From positions 186,001 to 250,000 of the forward strand of contig NZ_CP060825.1 in the NCBI RefSeq assembly GCF_014489615.1: DNA of 64,000 bases, written 5' to 3'. Numbering within the stretch: the stretch's first letter is position 1; the number at the start of each line of letters is the position of its first letter. Positions 16,515 through 24,539 of this stretch are shown in pieces. The notes beneath the pieces are model-generated. The model made no database searches and was not told the origin of the DNA. It saw nothing but the letters and a program-made list of their open reading frames with translations. This DNA comes from Streptomyces genisteinicus. GTDB taxonomy: Bacteria; Actinomycetota; Actinomycetes; Streptomycetales; Streptomycetaceae. The translations under genes were made by a program, and so were the position numbers.

Positions 16515-16912
16515 CCGGCACCACGACCGACGAGAAGCTCAGCTGGCTCCTGGAGGGCCTGCTGGAACGCACCCCGGGCACCCGTCACGCCCTGGTGCTC
16601 TCCCGCGACGGCCTCAAGCTCTGCCGCACCCCCGAGCTCAGCGTCGACCAGGCCGACCAGCTCGCCGCCATCGCCGCGGGCATCCAGAGCCTGTCGCACG
16701 GCGCCTCGGTCGAGTTCGGCGACGGCACGGGCGGGGTGCGCTCCGCGATGGCCGAGTTCTACGGCGGCATCCTGTTCATCGTGGAGGCGGGCGAGGGGGC
16801 GCATCTGGCGCTCGTCGCCGACGAGGACGCGGACGCCGGACTCGTGGGGCACAACATGTCGGAGCTGGTCGAGCAGCTGGGCGAGCACCTCGTCGCCAGG
16901 CCGCGGGGATGA
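16511..16912 (+). CDS. cvnB: Conservon CvnB: roadblock/LC7 protein
   Basis: 133 residues with the roadblock/LC7 fold typical of MglB-like GTPase regulators: ELSWLLEGLLERTPGTRHALVLSRDGL at the N-terminus (residue wording here DEKLSWLLEGLLERTPG), QLAAIAAGIQSLSHGASVEFG in the middle and a hydrophobic strand GGILFIVEAGEGAHLALVA. Likely partner or GAP-like regulator of the small GTPase CvnD. Coupled on both sides: ATGA overlap with cvnA (16511-16514) and with cvnC (16909-16912). Confidence 0.93.
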   Translation: MTGTTTDEKLSWLLEGLLERTPGTRHALVLSRDGLKLCRTPELSVDQADQLAAIAAGIQSLSHGASVEFGDGTGGVRSAMAEFYGGILFIVEAGEGAHLALVADEDADAGLVGHNMSELVEQLGEHLVARPRG

Positions 16913-17262
16913 GCCGGCGCAGACCGGGCCGGGACGACTCCCCGGACCGGCTCTACACACTGACCGGCGGCCGGAGCCGTGCCGGATCCGACGCGTTCGA
17001 CCTGGTGACGCTCGTGGTCGCCGAGAGCGACCCGCTCCCCGGCATGCAGTCCGAGCACGCGGCCATCCTGCGCATGTGCCGCTACCCCACCGCGGTGGTG
17101 GAGGTGGCGGCCGCGCTCGCCCTGCCGGTGTCGATCACCCGCATCCTGCTGACCGACCTGCACGACACCGGCCGGATCAGCGCCCGGCACCCACGCCCCG
17201 TGTACCGCCTTCCCGATCACGACATCCTGGAGCAGGTGCTCGTTGGACTCCGTAACCTCTGA
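16909..17262 (+). CDS. cvnC: Conservon CvnC: DUF742 protein
   Basis: 117 residues with the DUF742 layout: N-terminal RLYTLTGGRSRA, then a winged-helix-like core (HAAILRMCRYPTAVVEVAAALALPVSITRILLTDLHDTGRI). It is a small soluble partner in the conservon signalling complex; exact role unknown. It overlaps cvnB by 4 bp and extends 20 bp into cvnD. Confidence 0.93.
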   Translation: MSRRRPGRDDSPDRLYTLTGGRSRAGSDAFDLVTLVVAESDPLPGMQSEHAAILRMCRYPTAVVEVAAALALPVSITRILLTDLHDTGRISARHPRPVYRLPDHDILEQVLVGLRNL

Positions 17263-17860
17263 ACAGCGCCAGACCCTGCACAGCACCGCCGACAACGGCC
17301 TGAAGATCGTGGTCGTCGGCGGCTTCGGCGTCGGCAAGACCACGATGGTGCGCTCGGTCAGCGAGATCCGTCCGCTGAACACCGAGGAGACGATGACGCA
17401 GGCCGGCGCGGCCGTCGACGACACCGCCGGTGTCGCGGCGAAGACGGCGACGACCGTCGCCTTCGACTTCGGCCGCATCTCGCTCGACGACCGCAACGTC
17501 CTCTACCTGTTCGGCGCCCCCGGGCAGGAGCGGTTCTGGTTCCTCTGGGACCGGCTGTTCTCCGGCACCCTGGGGGCGGTCGTGCTGGTCGACACCCGCC
17601 GGCTCGCCGACTCGTGGTACGCCATCGACCGCCTCGAACACCACGGCACGCCCTTCGTCGTCGCCTGCAACGACTTCGGCGGAAGCGCCCACACCCCCGC
17701 CCAGATCCGCGACGCCCTCGACCTCGCCGACGAGGTCCCGCTGGTGCTCTGCGACGCCCGGTCGCGCGAGTCCAGCAAGCAGGTCCTGATCTCGCTCGTC
17801 GAGCATCTGCGGACCGTCACCGCCGCGGAGCCGAGACCGACTCCGGAGCCCGCCCCGTGA
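17243..17860 (+). CDS. cvnD: Conservon CvnD: MglA-like small GTPase
   Basis: 205 residues. P-loop GGFGVGKTT (about 26-34), switch region with GAPGQERFWFLWDRL (the DxxGQ position is occupied by GAPGQ), and ACNDFGG where NKxD is expected. TTG 17243 is the likely start, with GGAGCAGG at 17229-17236. The stop overlaps the first P450 gene by GTGA. In conservons CvnA-D assemble at the membrane as a GTPase-based sensor, loosely like a eukaryotic G-protein system. Confidence 0.93.
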   Translation: MDSVTSEQRQTLHSTADNGLKIVVVGGFGVGKTTMVRSVSEIRPLNTEETMTQAGAAVDDTAGVAAKTATTVAFDFGRISLDDRNVLYLFGAPGQERFWFLWDRLFSGTLGAVVLVDTRRLADSWYAIDRLEHHGTPFVVACNDFGGSAHTPAQIRDALDLADEVPLVLCDARSRESSKQVLISLVEHLRTVTAAEPRPTPEPAP

Positions 17861-19086
17861 CCCGTCCCCCGACCCGGCCCGTCCCCCTGAGCGGCCCGCG
17901 GTTCCAGACCGACCCGGCCGGCCTGTACCGGCAGATCCGCGGCGAGCACGGCGCGGTGGCGCCCGTCGTGCTCGACGGCGACGTCCCCGCCTGGCTGGTG
18001 CTCGGCTACCGCGAACTCCACCAGGTCACCAGCGACCCGGTGCTGTACTCCCGCGACTCCGAGCTGTGGAACCAGTGGGACCGCATCCCCGCGGACTGGC
18101 CGCTGCTGCCCATGATCGGCCGCAAGCAGCCGTCGATCCTCTACACCGTGGGCGAGCGGCACCGCGAACGCGCCCGGGTCGTCTCCGACGCCCTGGAGGC
18201 GATCGACCCGTTCGTCCTGAAGGAACGGGCCGAGCGGTTCGCCGACGAACTCATCGACGCGATCTGCGCCAGGGGCTCCTGCGACATCATCGCCGAGTAC
18301 GCGATGCTCCTCCCGGTCCGGGTGCTGGCCAGCGTCTACGGCTTCTCCGACGAGGAGGGGCCGGGTCTGGTCACCGCCATGAACGACATGATCAACGGGC
18401 AGGAGGGGGCCCTGGAGGGACAGCGCCACCTCGGTGCGTCGATGGGTGCCCTGCTGGCCGCCAAGAGCGCCGCGCCGGGCGACGACGTCGCCTCCCGGAT
18501 GCTCGCCAACACCGCCGGGTTCACGGCCGAGGAGGTCGCCCAGGACCTGATGGTGATGATGGCGGCGGGACACCAGCCGAGCGCCGACTGGATCGGCAAC
18601 TCCCTGCGGCTGATGCTCACCGACGACCGTTTCGCCGCCTCGCTCTCCGGGGGCCGCCACAGCGTCGCCGAGGCGATGAACGAGGTGCTGTGGGAGGACA
18701 CCCCCACGCAGAACGTCGCCGGACGCTGGGCCTCGCGCGACACCCACCTCGGCGGCCGTCTGATCGGCCGCGGCGACCTGGTGCTGCTGGGCGTCGCCGC
18801 CGCCAACTCCGACCCGCAGGTGCGCACCGACGCCGGGGCCCTCACCGGCGGCAACAACGCCCACCTGTCCTTCGGACACGGCGAGCACCGCTGCCCGTTC
18901 CCCGCCCAGGAGGTCGCCGAGACCATCGCGCGGACGGGGATCGAGGTGCTGCTCGACCGGCTGCCGGACGTCGACCTCGCGGTGGCCGAGGACGCGCTCA
19001 CCCGCCGTCCCTCCCCCTGGCTGCGCGGCCTCACCGCGCTTCCCGTGACCTACACCCCGACTCCCGCCCTAGGAGCCCCGCGATGA
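17857..19086 (+). CDS. Conservon cytochrome P450 (CYP157-like) lacking the ExxR arginine
   Basis: 409 residues. Haem-binding loop FGHGEHRC (Cys346) is intact. The I-helix reads AAGHQPSAD (237-244), without the usual acid-alcohol Thr pair. The K-helix motif that should be ExxR is E276-V-L-W279, so the near-universal Arg is Trp. This is the known peculiarity of conservon-linked CYP157 P450s such as CYP157C1. GTG 17857 overlaps cvnD, and the stop overlaps the next P450 by ATGA. Whether it is catalytic or a structural/regulatory partner is open. Confidence 0.9.
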   Translation: MTRPPTRPVPLSGPRFQTDPAGLYRQIRGEHGAVAPVVLDGDVPAWLVLGYRELHQVTSDPVLYSRDSELWNQWDRIPADWPLLPMIGRKQPSILYTVGERHRERARVVSDALEAIDPFVLKERAERFADELIDAICARGSCDIIAEYAMLLPVRVLASVYGFSDEEGPGLVTAMNDMINGQEGALEGQRHLGASMGALLAAKSAAPGDDVASRMLANTAGFTAEEVAQDLMVMMAAGHQPSADWIGNSLRLMLTDDRFAASLSGGRHSVAEAMNEVLWEDTPTQNVAGRWASRDTHLGGRLIGRGDLVLLGVAAANSDPQVRTDAGALTGGNNAHLSFGHGEHRCPFPAQEVAETIARTGIEVLLDRLPDVDLAVAEDALTRRPSPWLRGLTALPVTYTPTPALGAPR

Positions 19087-20327
19087 CCTGCCCGCATACC
19101 GGAACCGCCGCGACCGGTGCCGACGCGATCACCCTCGACCCGTTCGTCGGCGACCTCGACGGCGAGAGCGCGCGGCTGCGCGAGGCGGGCCCGCTGGCCC
19201 GTGTCGTGCTGCCCGGCGGGGTGGCCTGCTGGGCCGTCACCCACCACGCCGAGGCGCGCAGGCTGCTCACCGACTCCCGCCTGGTCAAGGACATCGAGGT
19301 GTGGGGCGCATGGCAGCGCGGCGAGATACCGCTGGACTGGCCGCTGATCGGCCTGGCCAACCCCGGCAAGTCGATGCTGACCGTCGACGGCGACGAGCAC
19401 CGGCGGCTGCGCACCCTGGTCGCGCAGGCGCTGACGGCCCGCCGGGTGGAGCGGCTGCGGGACGGGATCGAGGCCCTGACGACGGGCATGCTGGACCGGC
19501 TCGCGGAGCTGCCGGCGGGTGAACGGGTCGACCTGAAGGCGGAGTTCGCGTACCCGCTGCCGATGAACGTGGTCAGCGAGCTGATGGGGGTCGACGCGGC
19601 CGACCACCCGCGGATGAAGGCCCTGTTCGACAAGTTCTTCTCGACGCAGACGCCGCCCGAGGAGGTGCCGCAGATGATGGCGGACCTCGGGGAGCTCTTC
19701 GCCGGCATCGTGGCCGGCAAGAAGGAGCGGCCGGGCGACGACCTCACCAGCGCGCTGATCGAGGCCTCCGAGGGCGGGGACACGCTCAGCACGCAGGAGA
19801 TCACCAACACCCTCCAGCTGATGGTCGCGGCGGGCCACGAGACCACCATCAGCCTGATCGTCAACGCGGTGGTCGCCCTGGAGACCCACCCCGAGCAGCG
19901 TGCCCTGGTGCTCGCCGGCGAGGTGTCGTGGGAGAACGTGATCGAGGAGACGCTGCGCTGGTCCACCCCGACCTCGCACGTGCTGATCCGGTTCGCCCGG
20001 GAGGACATCGAGGTCGGCGACCGCGTGCTGCCGCAGGGCGAGGCGCTGATCGTGTCGTTCGGGGCGATCGGGCGGGACGAGGCCCAGCACGGCCCGACCG
20101 CCGGGGCGTTCGACGTGACGCGCACGCCGAACCGGCACATCTCCTTCGGCCACGGCCCGCACGTGTGCCCCGGCGCCGCGCTCTCCCGGCTGGAGGCCTC
20201 GGTCGCCCTGCCCGCGCTCTACGCGCGTTTCCCGGGGCTGCGGCTCGCCGTCGCGCCCGGGGAGCTGCGCAACAAGCCGGTCGTGACGCAGAACGACCTC
20301 TTCGACCTGCCCGTCGTGCTGGCCTGA
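19083..20327 (+). CDS. Conservon cytochrome P450 (CYP154/156-like)
   Basis: 414 residues with all canonical P450 motifs: I-helix AAGHETT, K-helix EETLR (ExxR present), haem loop FGHGPHVCPGAALSRLE. Soluble bacterial class I P450 needing ferredoxin and reductase, neither encoded here. It is the last gene of the six-gene coupled operon and probably the catalytic P450 of the pair. Start ATG 19083 overlaps the previous stop. The natural substrate cannot be predicted. Confidence 0.93.
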   Translation: MTCPHTGTAATGADAITLDPFVGDLDGESARLREAGPLARVVLPGGVACWAVTHHAEARRLLTDSRLVKDIEVWGAWQRGEIPLDWPLIGLANPGKSMLTVDGDEHRRLRTLVAQALTARRVERLRDGIEALTTGMLDRLAELPAGERVDLKAEFAYPLPMNVVSELMGVDAADHPRMKALFDKFFSTQTPPEEVPQMMADLGELFAGIVAGKKERPGDDLTSALIEASEGGDTLSTQEITNTLQLMVAAGHETTISLIVNAVVALETHPEQRALVLAGEVSWENVIEETLRWSTPTSHVLIRFAREDIEVGDRVLPQGEALIVSFGAIGRDEAQHGPTAGAFDVTRTPNRHISFGHGPHVCPGAALSRLEASVALPALYARFPGLRLAVAPGELRNKPVVTQNDLFDLPVVLA

Positions 20328-20336
20328 GTCCCCCAG

Positions 20337-20362
20337 CCGTCGCCCCGGGACCGGGGCGGCGG
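20337..20362. terminator. Hairpin between convergent conservon and DUF1707 genes
   Basis: Eleven-bp stem with one G-U pair (20337-20347 with 20352-20362) and a four-base loop, starting 10 bp after the P450 stop and ending 6 bp before the DUF1707 stop. Suitable for terminating both directions. Confidence 0.7.
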
Positions 20363-20367
20363 CCGGG

Positions 20368-20916
20368 TCAGCGGCGTGCGTGACGGACGGTCAGCCGGCC
20401 GAGGCCGAGGGTCCCGGTGATCCGGATCCTCGGTCCGGCCGGACCGTCCGCGCCGGTCCGCGTGCGGGCGCGGTAGCGGGTGTCCTTCATCGCGGTCACC
20501 ACCGAGTCGAGTTCGACGACCGCGTCGCGCGGCACGATGATCCGCGCGCTGCCGGCGCCGAGTTGCAGCTCGATGTCGACCACCGGGTGCTCCAGGACGG
20601 CCCGTGACAGGTCCAGGCGGACCTTGCCGAAGGCGGAGGCGACGGTGAGGGTCCGCGGAACCCGCCAGCCCCTGCCGCGCCGGATGCGTCCGACGGCGGC
20701 GGAGAGGGTGACGGCGGTGTCCGGCTCCGCCGGCAGCGCGGCGAGCGCGGGGCCGAGGTCGCCGCGGGTCCGTGCGGTGAGGACGCGCTGGATGCGCGCG
20801 TCCAACTCCTCATGGTCCAGCTGCCCCTGGCCGTACGCGTCCCTGACGCGCCGCAGCGCGGCGTCGCGGTCGTGTTCGGCGACGGGCGTCCGCGGGTCGT
20901 CCTGCGAAAGGCTCAC
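20368..20916 (-). CDS. DUF1707 domain protein (SHOCT-like N-terminus, LiaF-like C-terminus)
   Basis: 182 residues. N-terminal DUF1707 motif (DAALRRVRDAYGQGQLDHEELDARIQRVLTARTRGDL, about 18-54) and a beta-rich C-terminal domain (SAFGKVRLDLSRAVLEHPVVDIELQLGAGSARIIVP, about 90-135) like the cell-wall-active antibiotic response domain. No membrane segment. These are abundant in Streptomyces; envelope stress sensing is suspected from LiaF relatives, not shown. ATG 20916. Confidence 0.9.
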   Translation of the reverse strand: MSLSQDDPRTPVAEHDRDAALRRVRDAYGQGQLDHEELDARIQRVLTARTRGDLGPALAALPAEPDTAVTLSAAVGRIRRGRGWRVPRTLTVASAFGKVRLDLSRAVLEHPVVDIELQLGAGSARIIVPRDAVVELDSVVTAMKDTRYRARTRTGADGPAGPRIRITGTLGLGRLTVRHARR

Positions 20917-20972
20917 GGCGTCACCCTACTGCCGGGACCGCGCGGCGGGAGCGGCCCCGGCACGCGGTCCTC

Positions 20973-21779
20973 TCAGCCCCAGGTGAGCGGGTCGAGTTCG
21001 AGGTAGAACCGCAGCCGGCCGGGGTCCGGGACCCTGCCGTAGCCCTCGGCGAACGCCGCGTCCGCCGCCCGTGCCCGCTCCTCGTCCGCCCAGGTCTCGC
21101 GCGCGTTCGCGAGCAGCAGCGCGATGTCGGCGTGCCGGTCCGCCGTGCCGAGCCGGCCCAGGTCGACGAAGCCCGACACCTCCAGGGTCGCCGGGTGGAG
21201 GACGATGTTGGGCAGGCAGAGGTCCCCGTGGCAGACGACCGTGTCGGCGCCCTCCTGCTCCCGCCGCTCCGGGACCTGGCCGAGGACGCGCTCCAGCAGC
21301 CGGCCGGGGGGCGTGTGCTGCTGCTCGTCGGGCAGGAACGCGGGGTCCACGGCGCCGCGGGCGACGACGTCGCGCGCGACGGCGACCATGGCGTCCAGGC
21401 TCCTGCCGTGGGGACAGCGGGACACGGGGACCGCGTGCAGGCGCCGGACCGCCTCGGTGACGGAGCCCCACGCCGTCCACAGCTCGTCCGCCGTGAGGTG
21501 GTCGGCGGGCACTCCGTGGACGGCACTGCTCACCAGGCAGGAACCCGCGTCGCCGGACGACCAGTCGAGCACCCGGGGGCCCGGCACGTCCTGTCCCTCC
21601 AGCCATGCGATCCGGTCGCGTTCGGCGCGCAGGGCGGCCGTGTCCGCGGCGGGCACGCACTTGGCGTAGCGGGTGCCGTCCGCACTGCGGAACACCGAGG
21701 CGCCGGACTCCCCGGTGGTGACGGGCAGCCAGTCGGCGTCCGCGCCGGGCGGGGCGGGGGTGGCGTCAGACGGTGCCAT
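20973..21779 (-). CDS. APH(3'')-like aminoglycoside (streptomycin) phosphotransferase
   Basis: 268 residues. The order and wording match the APH(3'') family (StrA-type): SDWLPV-like start (ADWLPVTTGESG), K40 in YAKCVP, Brenner loop VVCHGDLCLPNIVL (D186, N191), metal Asp in GFVDLGRLGTADRHAD (D206) and the C-terminus FYLELDPLTWG. Family members phosphorylate streptomycin at 3''. ATG 21779 lies inside the end of the GNAT gene (14-nt overlap), so translation is coupled. Resistance is inferred from similarity, and producers of streptomycin-like compounds need not be implied; no antibiotic cluster is visible nearby. Confidence 0.88.
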   Translation of the reverse strand: MAPSDATPAPPGADADWLPVTTGESGASVFRSADGTRYAKCVPAADTAALRAERDRIAWLEGQDVPGPRVLDWSSGDAGSCLVSSAVHGVPADHLTADELWTAWGSVTEAVRRLHAVPVSRCPHGRSLDAMVAVARDVVARGAVDPAFLPDEQQHTPPGRLLERVLGQVPERREQEGADTVVCHGDLCLPNIVLHPATLEVSGFVDLGRLGTADRHADIALLLANARETWADEERARAADAAFAEGYGRVPDPGRLRFYLELDPLTWG

Positions 21780-22272
21780 GCGTGCCGGCCCCGTCCCGTG
21801 CGAGCCGGTACACCTGGCGCGAGCCGCCCTCGGGTCCGGGGGCCGCGGCCTCGGCGGGCAGGAAGCCGAGCCTCTCGTAGAAGACGCGGGCCCCGCTCGC
21901 GACGGCACCGGGGTGGTCGGCGCCGAAGGTGACCACCTCGACGGTGCCCGGTGCGCCGGCGAACCGCCGCAGCGCCTCGCCCAGCAGTGCGCGGCCGACG
22001 CCCGCGGTGCGCGCCCGGCGGGAGACGACGATCCAGTCGACGTGGTACGCCGGGGGGCGGGCGTCGAAGAGGACGCCTCCGAGCAGATCTCTCCCGGCTC
22101 CGTCGTCCCGCGGGGCGGGAACGGCGACGAGCGCGGTCCCGCGCCGCAGGTGCTCACGGACCGCGTCGTGGAAGCCGGGCTCCTCCACCATCGGACCGAA
22201 CCACTCCTCGACCTGGCCGGCCAGCTCCAGGAAGCCCGGGAAGTCCCGCTCGTCGGCCACTTCGATGATCAC
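21766..22272 (-). CDS. GNAT family N-acetyltransferase
   Basis: 168 residues with the GNAT core: acceptor-side N-terminus (VADERDFPGFLELAGQVEEWFG), central strand DWIVVSRRARTAGVGRALLGEAL carrying the acetyl-CoA pyrophosphate loop (R-x2-GVGRALL), and the last strand ARVFYERLGFLP. GTG 22272 is followed by ATC ATC GAA (MIIEV). It precedes and overlaps the APH(3'')-like gene, so the two form an operon, perhaps both aimed at small-molecule modification. Substrate unknown. Confidence 0.9.
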   Translation of the reverse strand: MIIEVADERDFPGFLELAGQVEEWFGPMVEEPGFHDAVREHLRRGTALVAVPAPRDDGAGRDLLGGVLFDARPPAYHVDWIVVSRRARTAGVGRALLGEALRRFAGAPGTVEVVTFGADHPGAVASGARVFYERLGFLPAEAAAPGPEGGSRQVYRLARDGAGTHGTV

Positions 22273-22463
22273 CGGCCCAGTCTGCCACGCGGCGCCCGGA
22301 CGGTCCCTCCCCGTCCGGCCGCAACCGCTCGCGGAACCCCTCGCGGAACTCTCGCGGACGACCGCGCCGGTCACGCCCCGGCATCGGGACGGCAGCGGGC
22401 GGACCGGCCGGCCCGCCCCCGGCGTAAGCTGCCGTCCGCACGGACGCATCGGGGGCGGAGGCC

Positions 22464-24533
22464 ATGGAAACGACTGGGACAGCGGACCGTTGGGAGTCGA
22501 CCCTCGACTCGGTCGTGGTCTACGCGCAGGGCGCGCTCTGCCGGCGCCTCGCCGAGGGCCGGGTGCCGCGGGACGGACGGATCCGGGTGACCGGGCTGCC
22601 GCGCTCGCTCGACCCCGGCTCACTGCGCGCCCGCGCGCTGGGCCCCGCCGGGGTGCGGGTCACCGGGGCCCGGGTGGAGGTCGGGGCCGAGCCCGTGGAC
22701 GGCGGCCCTCCCGACGGGCTGCTCCGGGAGGCCGGGCGGCTGCGCGACGCGCACGCCGCCGCGCTGGCCCGGCGGGACCGGCAGTCGGCCCTCGTCGCGG
22801 AGTTCGCGGGGCTGCGCCCCGTCCCGCCGACGCCCCGGCGGGGGGACCCGCACCGTCCCGCTCCCGTCGACGCGTGGCTGGAGCTCTCCGCGTTCGTCGA
22901 CGCCCGGCTCGCCCGGCTGCACGCACGCCTGGCGGAACTCGAGGACGCGCTCCGGGACGCCGGCCACGCGCTGGCCGTCGCCGAGGACCGTCTGGCACGG
23001 GCCTCCACCGACGCCGCCCCGGCGCACGTCGCGACCACCGTGTCCGCCGTGCTCACCCTCGACGGCGCCGATGCGGGCGCCGAGACCGGGATCGAGCTGG
23101 AGTACGGGGTGCCGGGCGCGGTCTGGGCACCCGCCTACCGGCTGACGCACCGTCAGGGCGACGGCGGAGGGCGGCTCGTGCTGCGGGCCTCGGTCGCGCA
23201 GCGCACCGGAGAGGACTGGACCGGGGTCCGCGTCGCACTGGCCACCGCCGACCTGGGGCGGCGAGCCGATCTTCCGCGGCTGCGCTCGATGCGCATCGGG
23301 CGCCGCCAGCCCGCTCCCGCACCGTCCGGCTGGCGCGAGCCCCCGCCGGGTCTCGCCTCCCTGTTCACCGGCTACGACGCCGCGGGCCCCCGCCCGGTCT
23401 CCCCCTCCGGGGCGGTCGCGGTCGCCGGCGGTCCCGTGGCTCCGCCGCCCCCGCCTCCCCCACCACCCGCGCCGATGGGCTACGGCGCCGCGCCCGCCGC
23501 CCTCCCCCAGCCCGGCGGTGCGTACCCCGCCGCCCCCGCCTTCACCGGTGCGCCGCCCCCGCAGCCCGCCACGGCCCGCCGGGCGCGGGCGGCGGCACCC
23601 GCCCGTCCGGGCGGCATGCCCGCCGCCGCGGCACCGGCCGCGCCCGGCGGGCCCGTTCCGTCGCCGCCCGTGCCGGCGGCCGGGCCGCCCGCCGGCCCGC
23701 CGCGGCCGAGCGACGCCGAACTCGACTACGCGGCACTCGTGCTGAGCCCTCCCGACGGCCCGGCCGCGCGCCGGGGCCTGCTGTTCCCCGGCCCGTCCGG
23801 CGACGCGGTCGCGGGGGAACACCGGCGGCGCGCCGAGGCGGTGGCCTCGCTGCCGCTGCCGGTGCACGCCGTGCGCCCCCGGGTGTCGGCGGGTTCCTTC
23901 GACCACCGCTACGACGCCGCCGCGCGGGCCGACGTCCCCTCGGACGGCACCTGGCACACCGTCACCGTCGGCGAGATCCCCGTCGGGCTGCGCACGGAGT
24001 ACCTGTGCGTGCCGTCGGTGGAACAGACCGTCTACGCGACGCTGGTGCTCTCCAACGCCACCGGCCAGGCGCTGCTCGCCGGACCGGTGGAGGTCACCGT
24101 CGACGACGAGTTCCTGCTGACCGCCGCGCTGCCGACGCTCCCGCCCGGCGGCGTCCGCCGGGTGGGCCTGGGGCAGGCCGAGGGCATCGGGGTGACCCGG
24201 CGCACCAGCACGACCGAGTCGACCGCCGGACTGCGCAACAGCACCACCGTGCTCGACCAGCGCGTCCGCGTGGAGCTCGTGAACCGGCTCGCCGCGCCCG
24301 TCACCGTCGAGGTCCGCGAACGGGTGCCGGTGACCACCGACGCCGACGTCCGGATCCAGGAGCGGGCCGACTGGGCCCCGCCCGGGCCCGACACCCAGGC
24401 GGAGGACCCCGCCCCCGGTACCCGTGTCTGGCGGGCACGGCTCGACGCCGGCGGCGGAGCCGTGTTCGAAGGCGGCTACGAGATCCGCTTCCCGGCGAAC
24501 AAGTCCCTCGACGGCGGCAACCGCAGGAGCTGA
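22464..24533 (+). CDS. DUF4139 / mucoidy-inhibitor MuiA-like protein, long form
   Basis: 689 residues. N-terminal DUF4140-like strand region (SVVVYAQGALCRRLAEGRV, about 14-32), a helical coiled-coil segment (about 85-180), then DUF4139 (VSAVLTL, IELEYGVPGAVWAPAYRL, TGEDWTGVRVALATADL). A Pro/Ala/Gly-rich, repetitive insert of roughly 130 residues (about 290-420, with a run of ten prolines) splits the domain, which resumes with the final beta-rich part (LRTEYLCVPSVEQTVYATLVLSNATG; LNGGYEIRFP-like FEGGYEIRFPANKS). Cytosolic. Function in bacteria is obscure. Followed after 6 bp by its paralogue. Confidence 0.88.
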   Translation: METTGTADRWESTLDSVVVYAQGALCRRLAEGRVPRDGRIRVTGLPRSLDPGSLRARALGPAGVRVTGARVEVGAEPVDGGPPDGLLREAGRLRDAHAAALARRDRQSALVAEFAGLRPVPPTPRRGDPHRPAPVDAWLELSAFVDARLARLHARLAELEDALRDAGHALAVAEDRLARASTDAAPAHVATTVSAVLTLDGADAGAETGIELEYGVPGAVWAPAYRLTHRQGDGGGRLVLRASVAQRTGEDWTGVRVALATADLGRRADLPRLRSMRIGRRQPAPAPSGWREPPPGLASLFTGYDAAGPRPVSPSGAVAVAGGPVAPPPPPPPPPAPMGYGAAPAALPQPGGAYPAAPAFTGAPPPQPATARRARAAAPARPGGMPAAAAPAAPGGPVPSPPVPAAGPPAGPPRPSDAELDYAALVLSPPDGPAARRGLLFPGPSGDAVAGEHRRRAEAVASLPLPVHAVRPRVSAGSFDHRYDAAARADVPSDGTWHTVTVGEIPVGLRTEYLCVPSVEQTVYATLVLSNATGQALLAGPVEVTVDDEFLLTAALPTLPPGGVRRVGLGQAEGIGVTRRTSTTESTAGLRNSTTVLDQRVRVELVNRLAAPVTVEVRERVPVTTDADVRIQERADWAPPGPDTQAEDPAPGTRVWRARLDAGGGAVFEGGYEIRFPANKSLDGGNRRS

Positions 24534-24539
24534 CGCATC

